Assembly (NCBI RefSeq): GCF_030812475.1
Contig: NZ_JAUSSR010000008.1
Coordinates: 248,001 to 312,000 of the forward strand
DNA from: Pseudomonas lini
GTDB lineage: Bacteria; Pseudomonadota; Gammaproteobacteria; Pseudomonadales; Pseudomonadaceae
Length of the DNA stretch: 64,000 nt
Direction: 5' to 3'
Shown: positions 43,670-54,765 of the stretch, one piece after another
Layout: every line of letters starts with the position of its first letter
How positions within the stretch are numbered: position 1 is the stretch's first letter
The notes under the pieces: model-generated
Database searches by the model: none
Told to the model about the DNA's origin: nothing
What the model saw: the letters and a program-made list of their open reading frames with translations, nothing else
Program-made: the position numbers and the translations under genes

Positions 43670-44482
43670 TCAGTTTCTACGTAGGACCTGGGCAACGGTC
43701 GCGACGTTGTGGGCGAGGTGCAGCGGATCGATAGTCCCGACAATAGCACTGGCGACACCCGGATGTTCAAACAACAATTCGAAGCTGGCACGCACCGGGT
43801 CCACGCCCGGACTCAGGCAGACGTGACCGCTGGCGAGGGCTTTCTTGACCAGGATCGCTTTGCCGTGGGCAGCAGCATAGTCAATGACCGGCTTCTCGTG
43901 CTGTTCGTTCAGATTGTAGGTGACCATGGCGCAATCACCTTGTTCCAGAGCCTTCAAACCGCCTTCGACGGTTTTTCCCGAGAAGCCGAAACCGCGAATC
44001 TTGCCTTCGGCTTTGAGCTCGGCGAGGGTCCCATAGACTTCGCTGCCATTGAGGATTGCCAGGTCGTTGCCATCGGAGTGCACCAGCACCAGGTCGATAA
44101 AATCCGTTTCCAGACGTTGCAGGCTGCGTTCCACCGAGAGGCGAGTATGCGCCGCACTGAAATCGTGTCGGGACAGACCGTCGGCAAACTCTTCGCCGAC
44201 CTTGCTGACAATCACCCAATCCTGACGCTGACCACGCAATAACGGGCCAAGGCGTTCTTCGCTGCGGCCATAGGCCGGGGCCGTATCGATCAGGTTGATG
44301 CCCAGGTCGCGCGCGAGTTTGAGCAGCATGCGCGCTTCGTCATCGCCAGGGATCTGGAAACCGTTGGGGTACTTCACACCTTGATCACGACCGAGTTTTA
44401 CCGTGCCCAGGCCCAGCGGTGAAACCAGCAGGCCGGTGCTGCCCAGAGGGCGATGCAAATCGTGCAGGGTCGGTTGGCTCAT
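43670..44482 (-). CDS. Aldo/keto reductase
   Basis: A 270-residue NADPH-dependent oxidoreductase of the AKR fold. The catalytic Asp/Tyr region is INLIDTAPAYGRSEERLG near residue 65. VIVSKVGEEFADG and LVLVHSDGNDL follow. The true start is the ATG at 44482, overlapping the stop of the FAD oxidoreductase by four bases; the open frame continues upstream but that part is antisense-like sequence within the neighbour. Its coupling to the oxidoreductase suggests a shared pathway. The substrate is not known. Confidence 0.9.
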   Translation of the reverse strand: MSQPTLHDLHRPLGSTGLLVSPLGLGTVKLGRDQGVKYPNGFQIPGDDEARMLLKLARDLGINLIDTAPAYGRSEERLGPLLRGQRQDWVIVSKVGEEFADGLSRHDFSAAHTRLSVERSLQRLETDFIDLVLVHSDGNDLAILNGSEVYGTLAELKAEGKIRGFGFSGKTVEGGLKALEQGDCAMVTYNLNEQHEKPVIDYAAAHGKAILVKKALASGHVCLSPGVDPVRASFELLFEHPGVASAIVGTIDPLHLAHNVATVAQVLRRN

Positions 44483-45654
44483 GGCAGCAGTTGCTCCCAG
44501 GCTGGAATGCCCATCGGCGGTCTTGGCAATTGCGGCAGCGGTGCCGAATGGCCTGGCTGGATGCCGTCCCGTTGCAAGGTACCTATGACACGGTCGGCGA
44601 AGTCCGGCGCCAGGGCCAGTTTCGTGGGCCAGCCGACCAGCAATCGGCCTTCTTCGGCAAGAAACGCGTTGTCGGGGCGGGTCAATCCCGATTGTAGAGG
44701 CTCGGCGCGATCCACGCGCAAGGTCGCCCATTGCGCGGTGCTCAGGTCGATCCATGGCAGCAACTGACCGAGTTCTTTGCGGGCCGTGGCGATTTGCGCG
44801 GCGGGTTCGCGGGCGACACCTTCGGCTTCGGCGATATCGCCACCCAGGTACCAGACCCATTGTCCGTCGGCGGCGGGGTGCGTGGTCACGGTGAGACGCG
44901 GCTTGGTACCACCGCCCAGGCAGTGGGCGTACAGCGGCTTGAGGCCCGGGCCTTTGGCGATGATCATGTGCAACGGTCGGCGTTGCATGGCGGGATGGGT
45001 CAGTCCCAATGTTTCAAGCAGGCTCGCGGTGCCGGCGCCGGCGCTCAAGACGATGCGCTGGGCGCGGATCTCGCGCTCGTCCACCTTCAGGCCGATCAGT
45101 TTCCCACCTTCGAGCAAGGGTTCGACCTTCTGTCCGGCGAGCAGGCTGTCACCCGCCAGATCGGCCAGACGCTGGATCAGGCTGGGCACATCGATGACCA
45201 GTTCTGCCAGCCGATAGACCTTGCCTTTGAAGCGCTTGTCTTGCAGGGCAGGGGGCAACTGCTCCCCGGTGACCTGGTCGACGCGACCGCGCACGGCTTT
45301 GCTGGCGAAGAAGCTGGTGAGATTGCCGGCGATCGTGCCAGGGGACCAGAGATAATGCGCGTCGGACAGCAGGCGCACGCCGGACAGGTCCAGCTCACCG
45401 TTCCCGGCCAGCGCTTCACGCCAGCGGCGGGGCATATCGGCGATGGCTTCCGAGGCACCCGTCAGGGCGCCATGCAGTGCGTACTTGGCGCCGCCGTGGA
45501 TGATCCCTTGGGATTTCATACTCTGCCCGCCACCGAGGCTGGCGCTTTCCACCAGCACGGTCGAAAAACCCTGGCGGCGCAGGCGCGCATTCAGCCAGAG
45601 CCCGGCGACACCAGCGCCGACAATCAGGACGTCGGTGGAAATAACGGATGGCAT
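44479..45654 (-). CDS. FAD-dependent oxidoreductase (DAO family)
   Basis: The 391-residue protein begins with a dinucleotide-binding fold STDVLIVGAGVAGLWLNARL. It continues SLGGGQSMKSQGIIHGGAKY, the pattern of glycerol-3-phosphate/D-amino-acid oxidase-type enzymes. It overlaps the following aldo/keto reductase by ATGA, so the two are translated together. The order hypothetical-AKR-oxidoreductase-SMR matches, from memory, that near hldE in P. aeruginosa. No role in LPS synthesis is known. The substrate cannot be read from sequence. Confidence 0.88.
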   Translation of the reverse strand: MPSVISTDVLIVGAGVAGLWLNARLRRQGFSTVLVESASLGGGQSMKSQGIIHGGAKYALHGALTGASEAIADMPRRWREALAGNGELDLSGVRLLSDAHYLWSPGTIAGNLTSFFASKAVRGRVDQVTGEQLPPALQDKRFKGKVYRLAELVIDVPSLIQRLADLAGDSLLAGQKVEPLLEGGKLIGLKVDEREIRAQRIVLSAGAGTASLLETLGLTHPAMQRRPLHMIIAKGPGLKPLYAHCLGGGTKPRLTVTTHPAADGQWVWYLGGDIAEAEGVAREPAAQIATARKELGQLLPWIDLSTAQWATLRVDRAEPLQSGLTRPDNAFLAEEGRLLVGWPTKLALAPDFADRVIGTLQRDGIQPGHSAPLPQLPRPPMGIPAWEQLLP

Positions 45655-45745
45655 GCAGCGACCTCAGTGTTCAAGACGAGGGCGCAGTATACAGACTCGA
45701 CGAAGAGGGGATTTGTTGGCAATCAACAGGGCGCATGCAAAAACC

Positions 45746-45835
45746 TGTGGGAGCGAGCTTGCTCGCGATAGCGGTGGGTCAGTCAACGTTGATGCTGAAT
45801 GTCATGTCGCCATCGCGAGCAAGCTCGCTCCCACA
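45746..45835. repeat. REPIN, GTGGGAGCGAGCTTGCTCGCG type
   Basis: TGTGGGAGCGAGCTTGCTCG is mirrored by CGAGCAAGCTCGCTCCCACA. The spacer contains GCGGTGGGTCAGTCAACG, close to that of the REPIN at 8468-8557. It lies between the FAD oxidoreductase and the SMR gene. Confidence 0.88.
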
Positions 45836-45851
45836 GGGGATGGGGTGTCAG

Positions 45852-46184
45852 TTAGTGTCCGGCGGTTTTGGAGAAGAGCTGGATCACTACGACACCCAGT
45901 ACGATAAGCGCCATCCCCAGCATCGCCGGCACATCCAGTTTCTGCCCGTAGATAAACAGCGCCGCGACGCTGACCATCACGATGCCCATGCCGGCCCAAA
46001 CGGCGTAGGCCACGCCCACCGGAACGCTGCGCACCACCAGCGTCAGCATCCAGAACGCAATGCCATAACCGACGATGACCAGAATCAGTGGCAGAGGTGT
46101 ACTGAAACCCTTGACCGCTTTCATCGAAACAGTGGCGATCACTTCGGCGCAGATGGCAATGGCCAGGTAGTAGTAAGCGGTCAT
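45852..46184 (-). CDS. Small multidrug resistance (SMR) family transporter
   Basis: A 110-residue four-helix inner-membrane exporter of the EmrE/QacE type, driven by protons. The essential glutamate is Glu 14 in AIAICAEVIATVSMK. GVAYAVWAGMGIVMVSVAAL near residue 55 is the family signature. The ATG at 46184 has GAGGAT six bases upstream; an upstream start would add an unconserved leader. It is divergent from the LysR gene, which could control it. Substrates may be quaternary cations or, as in many SMR proteins, guanidinium. Confidence 0.9.
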   Translation of the reverse strand: MTAYYYLAIAICAEVIATVSMKAVKGFSTPLPLILVIVGYGIAFWMLTLVVRSVPVGVAYAVWAGMGIVMVSVAALFIYGQKLDVPAMLGMALIVLGVVVIQLFSKTAGH

Positions 46185-46287
46185 AGGTGCATCCTCATGT
46201 GAAGCGTTGCTTTCTGAGTTCGGCATTCTAGAGATTCGCCAGATGCGGTAAAGTCATTACCTATCTGTTCTAGCGATGGGTTTGGCC

Positions 46288-47208
46288 ATGAACATGCAAT
46301 GGAATCTGGATCAGCTGCGTTTGTTTGTCAGCGTAGCGGAACAGCGGTCGTTCTCCGCCGTGGCGCGGGAGCAGCGCAAGGCGCAATCGGCCGTCAGCAG
46401 TTCGATTGGGTTACTGGAGGAGGACTTGGGTGTCAGCCTGTTCGATCGCAGCAGCGGCCGCCAGCCAAGGCTCACCGACGCCGGTAATGCCTTGCTGGAA
46501 GAGGCGCGGGAAGTGCTGCGCCAGTGTGAACGCCTCAACGGTCGGGCGCTGGCGATGATGCAGGGCCAGGAGGCACGCCTGTGCGTTGCTCAGGATGAAG
46601 CGATGCCTTTTCAACCGGTCATCGACAGCCTGGAAGCCATGGCTGAGCAGTTCCCCAGCCTGGAGGTTCAGCTGTCCAACGGTACTCAAGGTGATGTGGC
46701 GCGCAAACTGGTGGAGCGCAAGGCCGACCTGGGGCTGCTGTTCTACCATGATCAAATCCCGCAAGCCCTTGAGCGGCGGGTGTTGGGCAGTATTGAAATG
46801 GTCACGGTCTGCGGGGTCGACCATCCATTGGCGGCCCAGGGTAGCGTCAACTGTCAGCAGATGGCCCAGCATCGGCAGTTGTTGATGGCCACACAGTCCA
46901 GTGTCTATCCCGGCAGCGAGCCGGCCAGCCCGCAAGTCTGGCGTGCCGACAGTTTTTACGTGATGGCCGAACTGTTGATGCGCGGCCTCGGCTGGGCCTG
47001 GTTGCCGAGAAACGTGGTGCAGTATCCGGCCTATCAGGGGCATATCGTCGAACTGGTCAGCGAATGGACTCCGCCGGCATTGATCGTGGAACTGGTCTGG
47101 CGCCGCGACGAGCCCCTCGGTCCGGCTGCCCGTTGGCTGGCGGAACGTTTTGCCGTGCATTTGCGGGCGATCGGCGAAAAACCCGATAAACTCCGCCGCC
47201 ATGAATAG
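46288..47208 (+). CDS. LysR-family transcriptional regulator
   Basis: The 306-residue protein has an N-terminal winged helix-turn-helix (WNLDQLRLFVSVAEQRSFSA, then AVSSSIGLLEEDLGVSLFDR) and a C-terminal ligand-binding domain. It is divergent from the SMR gene over a gap of about 100 bases, the usual layout for LysR control of a neighbour. The ATG at 46288 is chosen; an ATG at 46276 is possible. The 3' end overlaps waaA by eight bases, so read-through into waaA is possible. The inducer is unknown. Confidence 0.88.
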   Translation: MNMQWNLDQLRLFVSVAEQRSFSAVAREQRKAQSAVSSSIGLLEEDLGVSLFDRSSGRQPRLTDAGNALLEEAREVLRQCERLNGRALAMMQGQEARLCVAQDEAMPFQPVIDSLEAMAEQFPSLEVQLSNGTQGDVARKLVERKADLGLLFYHDQIPQALERRVLGSIEMVTVCGVDHPLAAQGSVNCQQMAQHRQLLMATQSSVYPGSEPASPQVWRADSFYVMAELLMRGLGWAWLPRNVVQYPAYQGHIVELVSEWTPPALIVELVWRRDEPLGPAARWLAERFAVHLRAIGEKPDKLRRHE

Positions 47209-48478
47209 AACTCTCTACACCGCGCTGTTTTACCTGGGGCTGCCATTGGTAGCGATTCGGCTGTGGCTGCGGGCGCGCAAGGCGCCGGCCTATGCCAGAC
47301 GCATTGGCGAACGCTTCTCCGTCGGACTGCCAGCGATGCAACCGGGCGGTATCTGGGTGCACGCGGTCTCCGTGGGCGAAAGCATTGCCGCCGCGCCGAT
47401 GATTCGCGCCTTGCTGCAACGTTATCCGACACTGCCGATTACCGTGACCTGCATGACCCCGACCGGTTCGGAGCGCATCCAGGCACTGTTCGCCAATGAA
47501 CCGCGCATTCAGCACTGCTATCTTCCATACGACTTGCCCTGCGCCGCGGCGCGATTTCTTGATCGGGTCCGGCCGACACTGGCAGTGATCATGGAAACCG
47601 AGCTCTGGCCGAACCATATTCATCAGTGCGCCAAGCGCGGGATTCCCGTGGCGCTGGCCAATGCGCGCCTGTCCGAGCGTTCGGCCAAGGGGTATGGTCG
47701 TTTCAGGAAATTGACCCGGCCGATGCTCACCGAGATGAGCCTGTTCGCGGTGCAGACCGAGACCGAGGCCCAGCGCTTCCTTGACTTGGGTGCGCGTCCG
47801 GAAACGGTCGAAGTGACCGGTTCGATCAAGTTCGACCTGACCATCGACCCGGCATTGCTCCAGCGCGCTGCCGCGTTGCGGGAGCAATGGCAGGCGCAAC
47901 AGCGACCGGTCTGGATCGCCGCCAGCACCCATGACGGTGAAGACGAAGTGGTGCTGGCGGCTCATCGTCGGTTGCTCATCAGTCATCCCGATGCGTTGCT
48001 GATTCTGGTTCCGCGCCATCCGGAGCGTTTCAACGCGGTGTTCGTGTTGTGCCGGCAGCAGGGTTTCGCGACCCTGCGGCGCTCCACGGGCGAGCCGGTG
48101 ACCGCGGGTACTTCGGTGTTGCTGGGCGACACCATGGGTGAATTGTTGTTTCTGTATGCCCTGGCCGACAGTGCCTTTGTCGGCGGCAGCCTGGTGCCCA
48201 ATGGCGGACACAATCTGCTGGAACCGGCGGCATTGGCCAAGCCGGTGCTCAGCGGGCCGCACCTGTTCAACTTTCTCGAAATCGCCGCGCAGTTGCGCAG
48301 TGCCGGGGCGTTGCAGGAAGTGGAGGATGCCGAAGGCCTGGCGGTGGCGGTGCAGCGGCTGTTCGAGTTGCCCCGGGATGCGCAGCGGATGGCAGAGGCG
48401 GGGTTGAACGTGATGCGCAGCAACCAGGGTGCGTTGCAGCGGTTGCTGGACGGGTTGGGGCGGTTGATCGAGCGCTAA
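47201..48478 (+). CDS. waaA: Kdo transferase
   Basis: WaaA adds Kdo residues to lipid IVA at the inner membrane, an essential step in LPS synthesis. The 425 residues start with a membrane anchor (MNRTLYTALFYLGLPLVAIR). They contain GGIWVHAVSVGESIAAAPMI near residue 50 with the catalytic glutamate, VIMETELWPNHIH near residue 130 and FVGGSLVPNGGHNLLEPAAL near residue 325. The ATG at 47201 lies inside the 3' end of the LysR gene. A REPIN follows the stop. Confidence 0.96.
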   Translation: MNRTLYTALFYLGLPLVAIRLWLRARKAPAYARRIGERFSVGLPAMQPGGIWVHAVSVGESIAAAPMIRALLQRYPTLPITVTCMTPTGSERIQALFANEPRIQHCYLPYDLPCAAARFLDRVRPTLAVIMETELWPNHIHQCAKRGIPVALANARLSERSAKGYGRFRKLTRPMLTEMSLFAVQTETEAQRFLDLGARPETVEVTGSIKFDLTIDPALLQRAAALREQWQAQQRPVWIAASTHDGEDEVVLAAHRRLLISHPDALLILVPRHPERFNAVFVLCRQQGFATLRRSTGEPVTAGTSVLLGDTMGELLFLYALADSAFVGGSLVPNGGHNLLEPAALAKPVLSGPHLFNFLEIAAQLRSAGALQEVEDAEGLAVAVQRLFELPRDAQRMAEAGLNVMRSNQGALQRLLDGLGRLIER

Positions 48479-48480
48479 TC

Positions 48481-48594
48481 TGTAGGAGCGAGCTTGCTCC
48501 GGGCGGCGTTCCGACGATGGACTCAAGAGCTCCGCGTTTAACCGGTAAACACGCGTTATCGTTAACGACCATCGCGAGCAAGCTCGCTCCTACA
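48481..48594. repeat. REPIN with CGTTAACG-containing spacer
   Basis: TGTAGGAGCGAGCTTGCTCC opens and CGAGCAAGCTCGCTCCTACA closes the element. Its spacer, read in reverse, contains GGTCGTTAACGATAACGCG, the same spacer family as at 42419 and 56769 but in the opposite orientation. It lies between the convergent waaA and TolC-family genes. Confidence 0.87.
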
Positions 48595-48602
48595 GGGGGG
48601 GC

Positions 48603-50036
48603 TCAAGGTCTGGCTTTGAGCTGATCCGCTGCAGCCTTGGCCAGGTCCGGCGGCAGGAAGTCCTTGTCCGGGTTGTAATCGGGCTTGAGATAGCGCTTGA
48701 GATCCTGCAGGTCCCCAGGGTTCAAGGTGCCGGCAGCCTGTTTCAGACGCAGGTTGTCGAGGATGTAGTCGTAGCGGGTGTTGTTGTAGTTGCGCACAGA
48801 GGTGTACAGCTGGCGCTGGGCATCCAGCACATCAACGATGTTACGCGTACCCACCTGATAACCGATTTCGGTCGCTTCGACGGCGCTCTGGTTGGAAATG
48901 ATCGACTGCTTGCGCGCCTGCACCTGCTCGACGTCGGTGTTCACCGCACGGTGCAGGTTACGGGTATTTTCCACCACTTGCCGACGCAGGCCTTCGCGCT
49001 GTTGTTCGGTCTGGTCCAGGCGTGAGTAAGACTCGCGAACCTGTGAAGTGGTCAAGCCGCCGCTATAGATCGGGATACTCAACTGCAGCGCCAGCGTGCG
49101 CTGCTCGACGTTGCCGCCGTAAGCCTGGCCGAAGGCGTTCGGGTTGCTGAAACCCAAGGCGTCGTTGTCACCCTTCTCGTATTTGGCCACGGCATCCAGG
49201 GTCGGGGCGTGACCGGCCTTGCGTTGCTTGAGGGTTTCTTCGGCGGCGCTGACCGCGTAGTTGCTGGCCAGCAGATTCAGGTTCTGCCTGGCGGCAGTGT
49301 CGACCCAGGCTTTGGCATCGTTCGGTGCCGGCGGCAGGATCGGCAAGGTGTGGACGATGCCCTGGATCGAGTTGTACTGCCGGTTGGTCAGGGTGATCAA
49401 GGCTTCGAACGCGTCGTCCACCTGGCGTTGCGCAACGATCCGATTGGCACGCGCCGTGTCGTAGCTGGCCTGGGATTGCAGCACATCGGTCTTGTCCGAG
49501 AGGCCGACATCGAAGCGTTCGTTGGATTGATCGAGCTGGCGCTTGAAGGCCGCTTCTTCGGCCTTGGTCGAGGCCAGGTTGTCCTGGCTGCGCAGCACGT
49601 TGAAGTAGCTTTCGGCCGTTTGCAGGATAAGGTTCTGCTCGGTCGCCGAAAGTTGCAGCGCTGCCTGCTCGTTGACGTTCTTGGCGGCCTGATACTGGAA
49701 CCAGCGATCGGCACGGAACAGTGGCTGGGCCAGGGTCGCCTGGTAAGAGTTGGCGCTGCGATTGGCAATGGCCGCCGGTTGATCGATATCGGTACGCACG
49801 TTGGCGACCTGGGCGCCACCGGAGAGGTTTGGCAACAGGCCGGCGCGGGCCTGGGGCACGACTTCCTTCTGGGCGCCGTACTGGGCCCGTGCCGCCGCCA
49901 GGTCGGCGTTGTTATCCACCGCTTCCTGATAGACGCTGACCAGGTCGGTGTTGGTCGATAAGGGCGCTTCTGCTGCCCAGGCCATTCCATTTGACGCACA
50001 AGACACGGCAAGGGCCAGTGAGAGTTTGCGCAGCAT
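48603..50036 (-). CDS. TolC-family outer membrane channel (OpmH-like)
   Basis: TolC-type proteins form trimeric outer-membrane ducts for type I secretion and multidrug efflux. The 477 residues start with a signal peptide (MLRKLSLALAVSCASNGMAW, cut near AEA). They show the duplicated helical pattern of the family, with VYQEAVDNNADLAAARAQYG early and GTRNIVDVLDAQRQLYTSVR near residue 400. The ATG at 50036 is chosen because it begins the signal. The gene beside thiC in P. aeruginosa is opmH, so this is probably that orthologue. It is divergent from thiC. Confidence 0.9.
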   Translation of the reverse strand: MLRKLSLALAVSCASNGMAWAAEAPLSTNTDLVSVYQEAVDNNADLAAARAQYGAQKEVVPQARAGLLPNLSGGAQVANVRTDIDQPAAIANRSANSYQATLAQPLFRADRWFQYQAAKNVNEQAALQLSATEQNLILQTAESYFNVLRSQDNLASTKAEEAAFKRQLDQSNERFDVGLSDKTDVLQSQASYDTARANRIVAQRQVDDAFEALITLTNRQYNSIQGIVHTLPILPPAPNDAKAWVDTAARQNLNLLASNYAVSAAEETLKQRKAGHAPTLDAVAKYEKGDNDALGFSNPNAFGQAYGGNVEQRTLALQLSIPIYSGGLTTSQVRESYSRLDQTEQQREGLRRQVVENTRNLHRAVNTDVEQVQARKQSIISNQSAVEATEIGYQVGTRNIVDVLDAQRQLYTSVRNYNNTRYDYILDNLRLKQAAGTLNPGDLQDLKRYLKPDYNPDKDFLPPDLAKAAADQLKARP

Positions 50037-50193
50037 GAGGCCATCCCTAAAAATTACGCTGATAATTTGAGCGCCAAGGCTACGGCGCGGGCCCTGCAGC
50101 GTCAAGGCGCGGCATGGCTTGGCGAGTGTAGTTGCGCACACGTTCGGCAACAATCCTGTAATTACGCCATTCATCATGGTGTTTAAAGCGGTG

Positions 50194-50223
50194 TTGGCGT
50201 TCTTTGCCAGTTGTGTCTAGACT
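50194..50223 (+). promoter_or_regulatory. Candidate promoter of the thiC transcript
   Basis: TTGGCG (50194-50199) and TAGACT (50218-50223) with an 18-bp spacer lie just upstream of the TPP riboswitch. This is a moderate match to a sigma-70 promoter. Confidence 0.4.
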
Positions 50224-50235
50224 GGCCACGTTCTT

Positions 50236-50320
50236 GTCGGGGTGCCTTGCTATGAGGCTGAGATCGAATAATTTCGGATCCCGTTGAACCTGATCAGGTT
50301 AGCGCCTGCGTAGGGAACAA
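50236..50320 (+). ncRNA. TPP riboswitch (THI element) of thiC
   Basis: The conserved thi-box parts are visible in order: GTCGGGGTGCC, GGCTGAGATC and TTGAACCTGATCAGGTTAGC followed by GCCTGCGTAGGGAACAAG. Thiamine diphosphate binding should reduce thiC expression. About 175 bases of leader separate the aptamer from the thiC start. No obvious T-rich terminator lies there, so control is probably at translation. Confidence 0.95.
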
Positions 50321-50496
50321 GATTTCTCGTCCCCCGGCGAGTCCTCTTGTGCTTCGTCCGGGATGTTGTTCGACAATCGAACAGCCCTCGTGCACCGAGC
50401 ACAGCACAGCTGGTTTTCCAGCGCCCGTGCGTCCATTCGTTTACAGGTTCGCTCCGACAAAAAATCCACTGCCTGGATGTGTTCGGAGAGCCCGTG

Positions 50497-52386
<1,890 letters not shown>

Positions 52387-52421
52387 TCTGACCTGTGATT
52401 GACGGCGCCTGTGCTGCCGTC

Positions 52422-52493
52422 TTCGCGAGCAAGCCCGCTCCCACATTTGTCCTGCGAACACAGGTCAATGTGGGAGCGGGCTTGCTCGCGAAG
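52422..52493. repeat. REPIN in reverse arm order between thiC and cytX
   Basis: TTCGCGAGCAAGCCCGCTCC and, after a short spacer, GTGGGAGCGGGCTTGCTCG form an inverted pair with GTGGGAGC ends inward. It may set differential stability between the thiC and cytX parts of the transcript. Confidence 0.85.
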
Positions 52494-52551
52494 GCGCCAG
52501 GCCAGGCACCGAGTCTCTCAATGACACACTTATCCCTCCGAGATAACACCC

Positions 52552-53844
52552 TTGAGCATTCAACCCAGCACTTATTCCCCCGACATCGCGGTGCCGACCG
52601 ACAAACGTGTCTTCGGCGGTCGCGATCTGTTTTCCCTATGGTTTTCTCTCGGCATCGGCCTGATGGTGCTGCAGACCGGTGCCCTGCTCGCGCCAGGCCT
52701 GGGTTTGTCCGGCTCGCTGCTGGCGATTTTCCTCGGTACCCTGGTCGGCGTTCTGCTGCTGGCCGCCGTCGGCGTGATCGGCAGTGACACCGGCCTGTCG
52801 TCGATGGCCGCCCTGAAACTCAGCCTCGGCAAACACGGCGCGAGCCTGCCGGCGGTACTGAACCTGCTGCAACTGATCGGATGGGGCTCGTTCGAAATCA
52901 TCGTGATGCGCGATGCCGCCAGCCTGTTGGGCGCTCGTGCCTTCAGTGAAGGCAGCCTGCTGTCCAGTCCGCTGCTGTGGACCTTGTTCTTCGGTGGACT
53001 GGCGACCTTGCTGGCCGTCAGCGGGCCATTGACGTTCGTGCGGCAGATCCTGCGCAAGTGGGGCATCTGGCTGCTGCTGGCCGCATGCATCTGGCTGACC
53101 TGGAACCTGTTCGCCAAGGCCGATCTGGCCGCGTTGTGGGCGCAGGCCGGTGACGGTTCGATGCCGTTTGCCGTGGGCTTCGACATCGCCATCGCCATGC
53201 CGCTCTCGTGGCTGCCGCTGATTGCCGACTACTCGCGTTTCGGCAAGCGCGCCAAAAATGTGTTCGGCGGTACCGCAATAGGTTTCTTTATCGGTAACTT
53301 CTGGCTGATGAGCCTGGGCGTGGCCTACACCCTGGCGTTCGCGCCGAGCGGTGAAGTCAATGCCTTGCTGTTGGCGCTGGCCGGTGCTGGCCTGGGGATT
53401 CCGCTGCTGCTGATTTTATTGGACGAGTCGGAGAATGCCTTTGCCGATATTCACTCGGCGGCCGTGTCCAGCGGGATTGTGTTGCGCCTGAAAATCGAGC
53501 ATCTGGCGTTGGCCATCGGCGTGATCTGCACCTTGATCGCATGCCTGGCGCCACTGGCCCAGTACCAGAACTTCCTGCTGTTGATCGGCTCGGTGTTTGC
53601 GCCGCTGTTCGGCGTAGTGCTGGTGGATCACTTCATCTTGCGCAAGCGTTCCGCGCAAGTGAAGGCAGCCGCATTGCGCTGGCCGGCGCTGCTCGCCTGG
53701 CTGGGCGGGGTGAGCACCTATCACTTGCTGGCCAATCTGTACCCGGATGTCGGCGCAACCCTGCCGGCGCTGGTCCTGGCAGGGCTGCTGCAACTGGTAC
53801 TGGGCCGGGCCTTCAGCTACGGCCGGGAAACAGCTCGGGCTTGA
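52552..53844 (+). CDS. cytX: Hydroxymethylpyrimidine transporter CytX
   Basis: CytX belongs to the NCS1 permeases and is predicted to import HMP, the thiamine precursor. The 430 residues have about 12 membrane segments. The N-terminal FGGRDLFSLWFSLGIGLMVL and the motif WLPLIADYSRFGKRAKN near residue 220 are typical of the family. The position after thiC supports the substrate. The TTG start at 52552 matches the expected N-terminus; its ribosome site is weak. Its last 32 bases overlap the convergent lipoprotein gene. No second riboswitch precedes it, so it may depend on the thiC transcript. Confidence 0.9.
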   Translation: MSIQPSTYSPDIAVPTDKRVFGGRDLFSLWFSLGIGLMVLQTGALLAPGLGLSGSLLAIFLGTLVGVLLLAAVGVIGSDTGLSSMAALKLSLGKHGASLPAVLNLLQLIGWGSFEIIVMRDAASLLGARAFSEGSLLSSPLLWTLFFGGLATLLAVSGPLTFVRQILRKWGIWLLLAACIWLTWNLFAKADLAALWAQAGDGSMPFAVGFDIAIAMPLSWLPLIADYSRFGKRAKNVFGGTAIGFFIGNFWLMSLGVAYTLAFAPSGEVNALLLALAGAGLGIPLLLILLDESENAFADIHSAAVSSGIVLRLKIEHLALAIGVICTLIACLAPLAQYQNFLLLIGSVFAPLFGVVLVDHFILRKRSAQVKAAALRWPALLAWLGGVSTYHLLANLYPDVGATLPALVLAGLLQLVLGRAFSYGRETARA

Positions 53845-54559
53845 GAATGCCGTTCAGGCGAGGGTAGGGGATCTTCAGTTCGACGTGACCCAGCGCGTAA
53901 GGCGCAATGGTGCTCACTTCGTACTTGAGGATCACCCCGCCATACGTCAGTGCCACGTTCTGGGTCTTGACGAAGGGCCAGCTTTTCACAAATTCCGGTT
54001 CCTGGTCGAGCTTGGTACTGATCAGCCAGCTGTTGTGCGCGACTTGCGCGGCTTTCCAGAACGCTTCTTCCTGCCCCGGCACCAGCATGTCCGACAGGGT
54101 CAGCACCTTGTGCTGCTGGCGCGAATAGTTGATGAAGCTACGGCCCGGCGTGCCGTGGGCACCGCCGGTGTCCAGGTAGCTGGAAAACTCGACGATCACC
54201 AAGCCGTCATGCTGCTCACGTACCTTGGCTTGCAGGTAGCTGCTGTGACGCGGGCCGGCACTGCTCAGAAATTGCTCGCGATACGCGGCCAGAGTCGGCG
54301 CCACCGGTGCGTCGGGCGAGGTGCGGGTCATTTGCAGCAAGCGTTTTTCGATGATGCCATCCAGTGCTGGTTCGGCCGGGAAGCGCAGGGTGTCGATGTT
54401 CACCAACGGGCAGTCCTGGCTGGTGCAGCCCGGTTTCAGCTGTTCGGAGGCATCGCGGGTAGTTTCCAGCGGTGCCCGGTAGCTGGGCTGGAACAGACTC
54501 TGGCAGGCGCCCAGGGTCAGGGCGATTGCAGCCACGGAGGCGATTTTAAAAAGCGACAT
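53813..54559 (-). CDS. RsiV/DUF3298-type lipoprotein
   Basis: A 248-residue predicted lipoprotein. MSLFKIASVAAIALTLGAC gives a signal with lipidated Cys 19. The mature part resembles DUF3298/RsiV domains: SSYLDTGGAHGTPGRSFINY near residue 130 and a C-terminal GHVELKIPYPRL. Its role is unknown; RsiV itself is a lysozyme-binding anti-sigma factor in Bacillus, which need not apply here. It is convergent with cytX and overlaps its 3' end. The gap on its upstream side (54560-54765) shows only promoter-like AT-rich sequence. Confidence 0.8.
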   Translation of the reverse strand: MSLFKIASVAAIALTLGACQSLFQPSYRAPLETTRDASEQLKPGCTSQDCPLVNIDTLRFPAEPALDGIIEKRLLQMTRTSPDAPVAPTLAAYREQFLSSAGPRHSSYLQAKVREQHDGLVIVEFSSYLDTGGAHGTPGRSFINYSRQQHKVLTLSDMLVPGQEEAFWKAAQVAHNSWLISTKLDQEPEFVKSWPFVKTQNVALTYGGVILKYEVSTIAPYALGHVELKIPYPRLNGILKPELFPGRS

Positions 54560-54765
54560 GGGCGTCCTTCATAAAACAGGGAAAGGCAAAAAGTTACCCG
54601 CTTCGACTCTCGGCGCAGGAATCAGTTCGCCACTAAGCTAATTAGAGTTGGTTTCACCCTCACCGTCTATCCCGCTCGCTGGAAAGGGGCTGCATCAAAG
54701 GTCACAGGCGCGTTAGGATGGCGCGAAGTCGAGGCTGGAGCCTCGGTGTAGAAACGAGGATTGTC

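Noticed and set aside
50347..50496. N-terminal extension of thiC
   Set aside because: It lies in the riboswitch leader, and the ATG at 50497 has a good ribosome site and the normal ThiC length.
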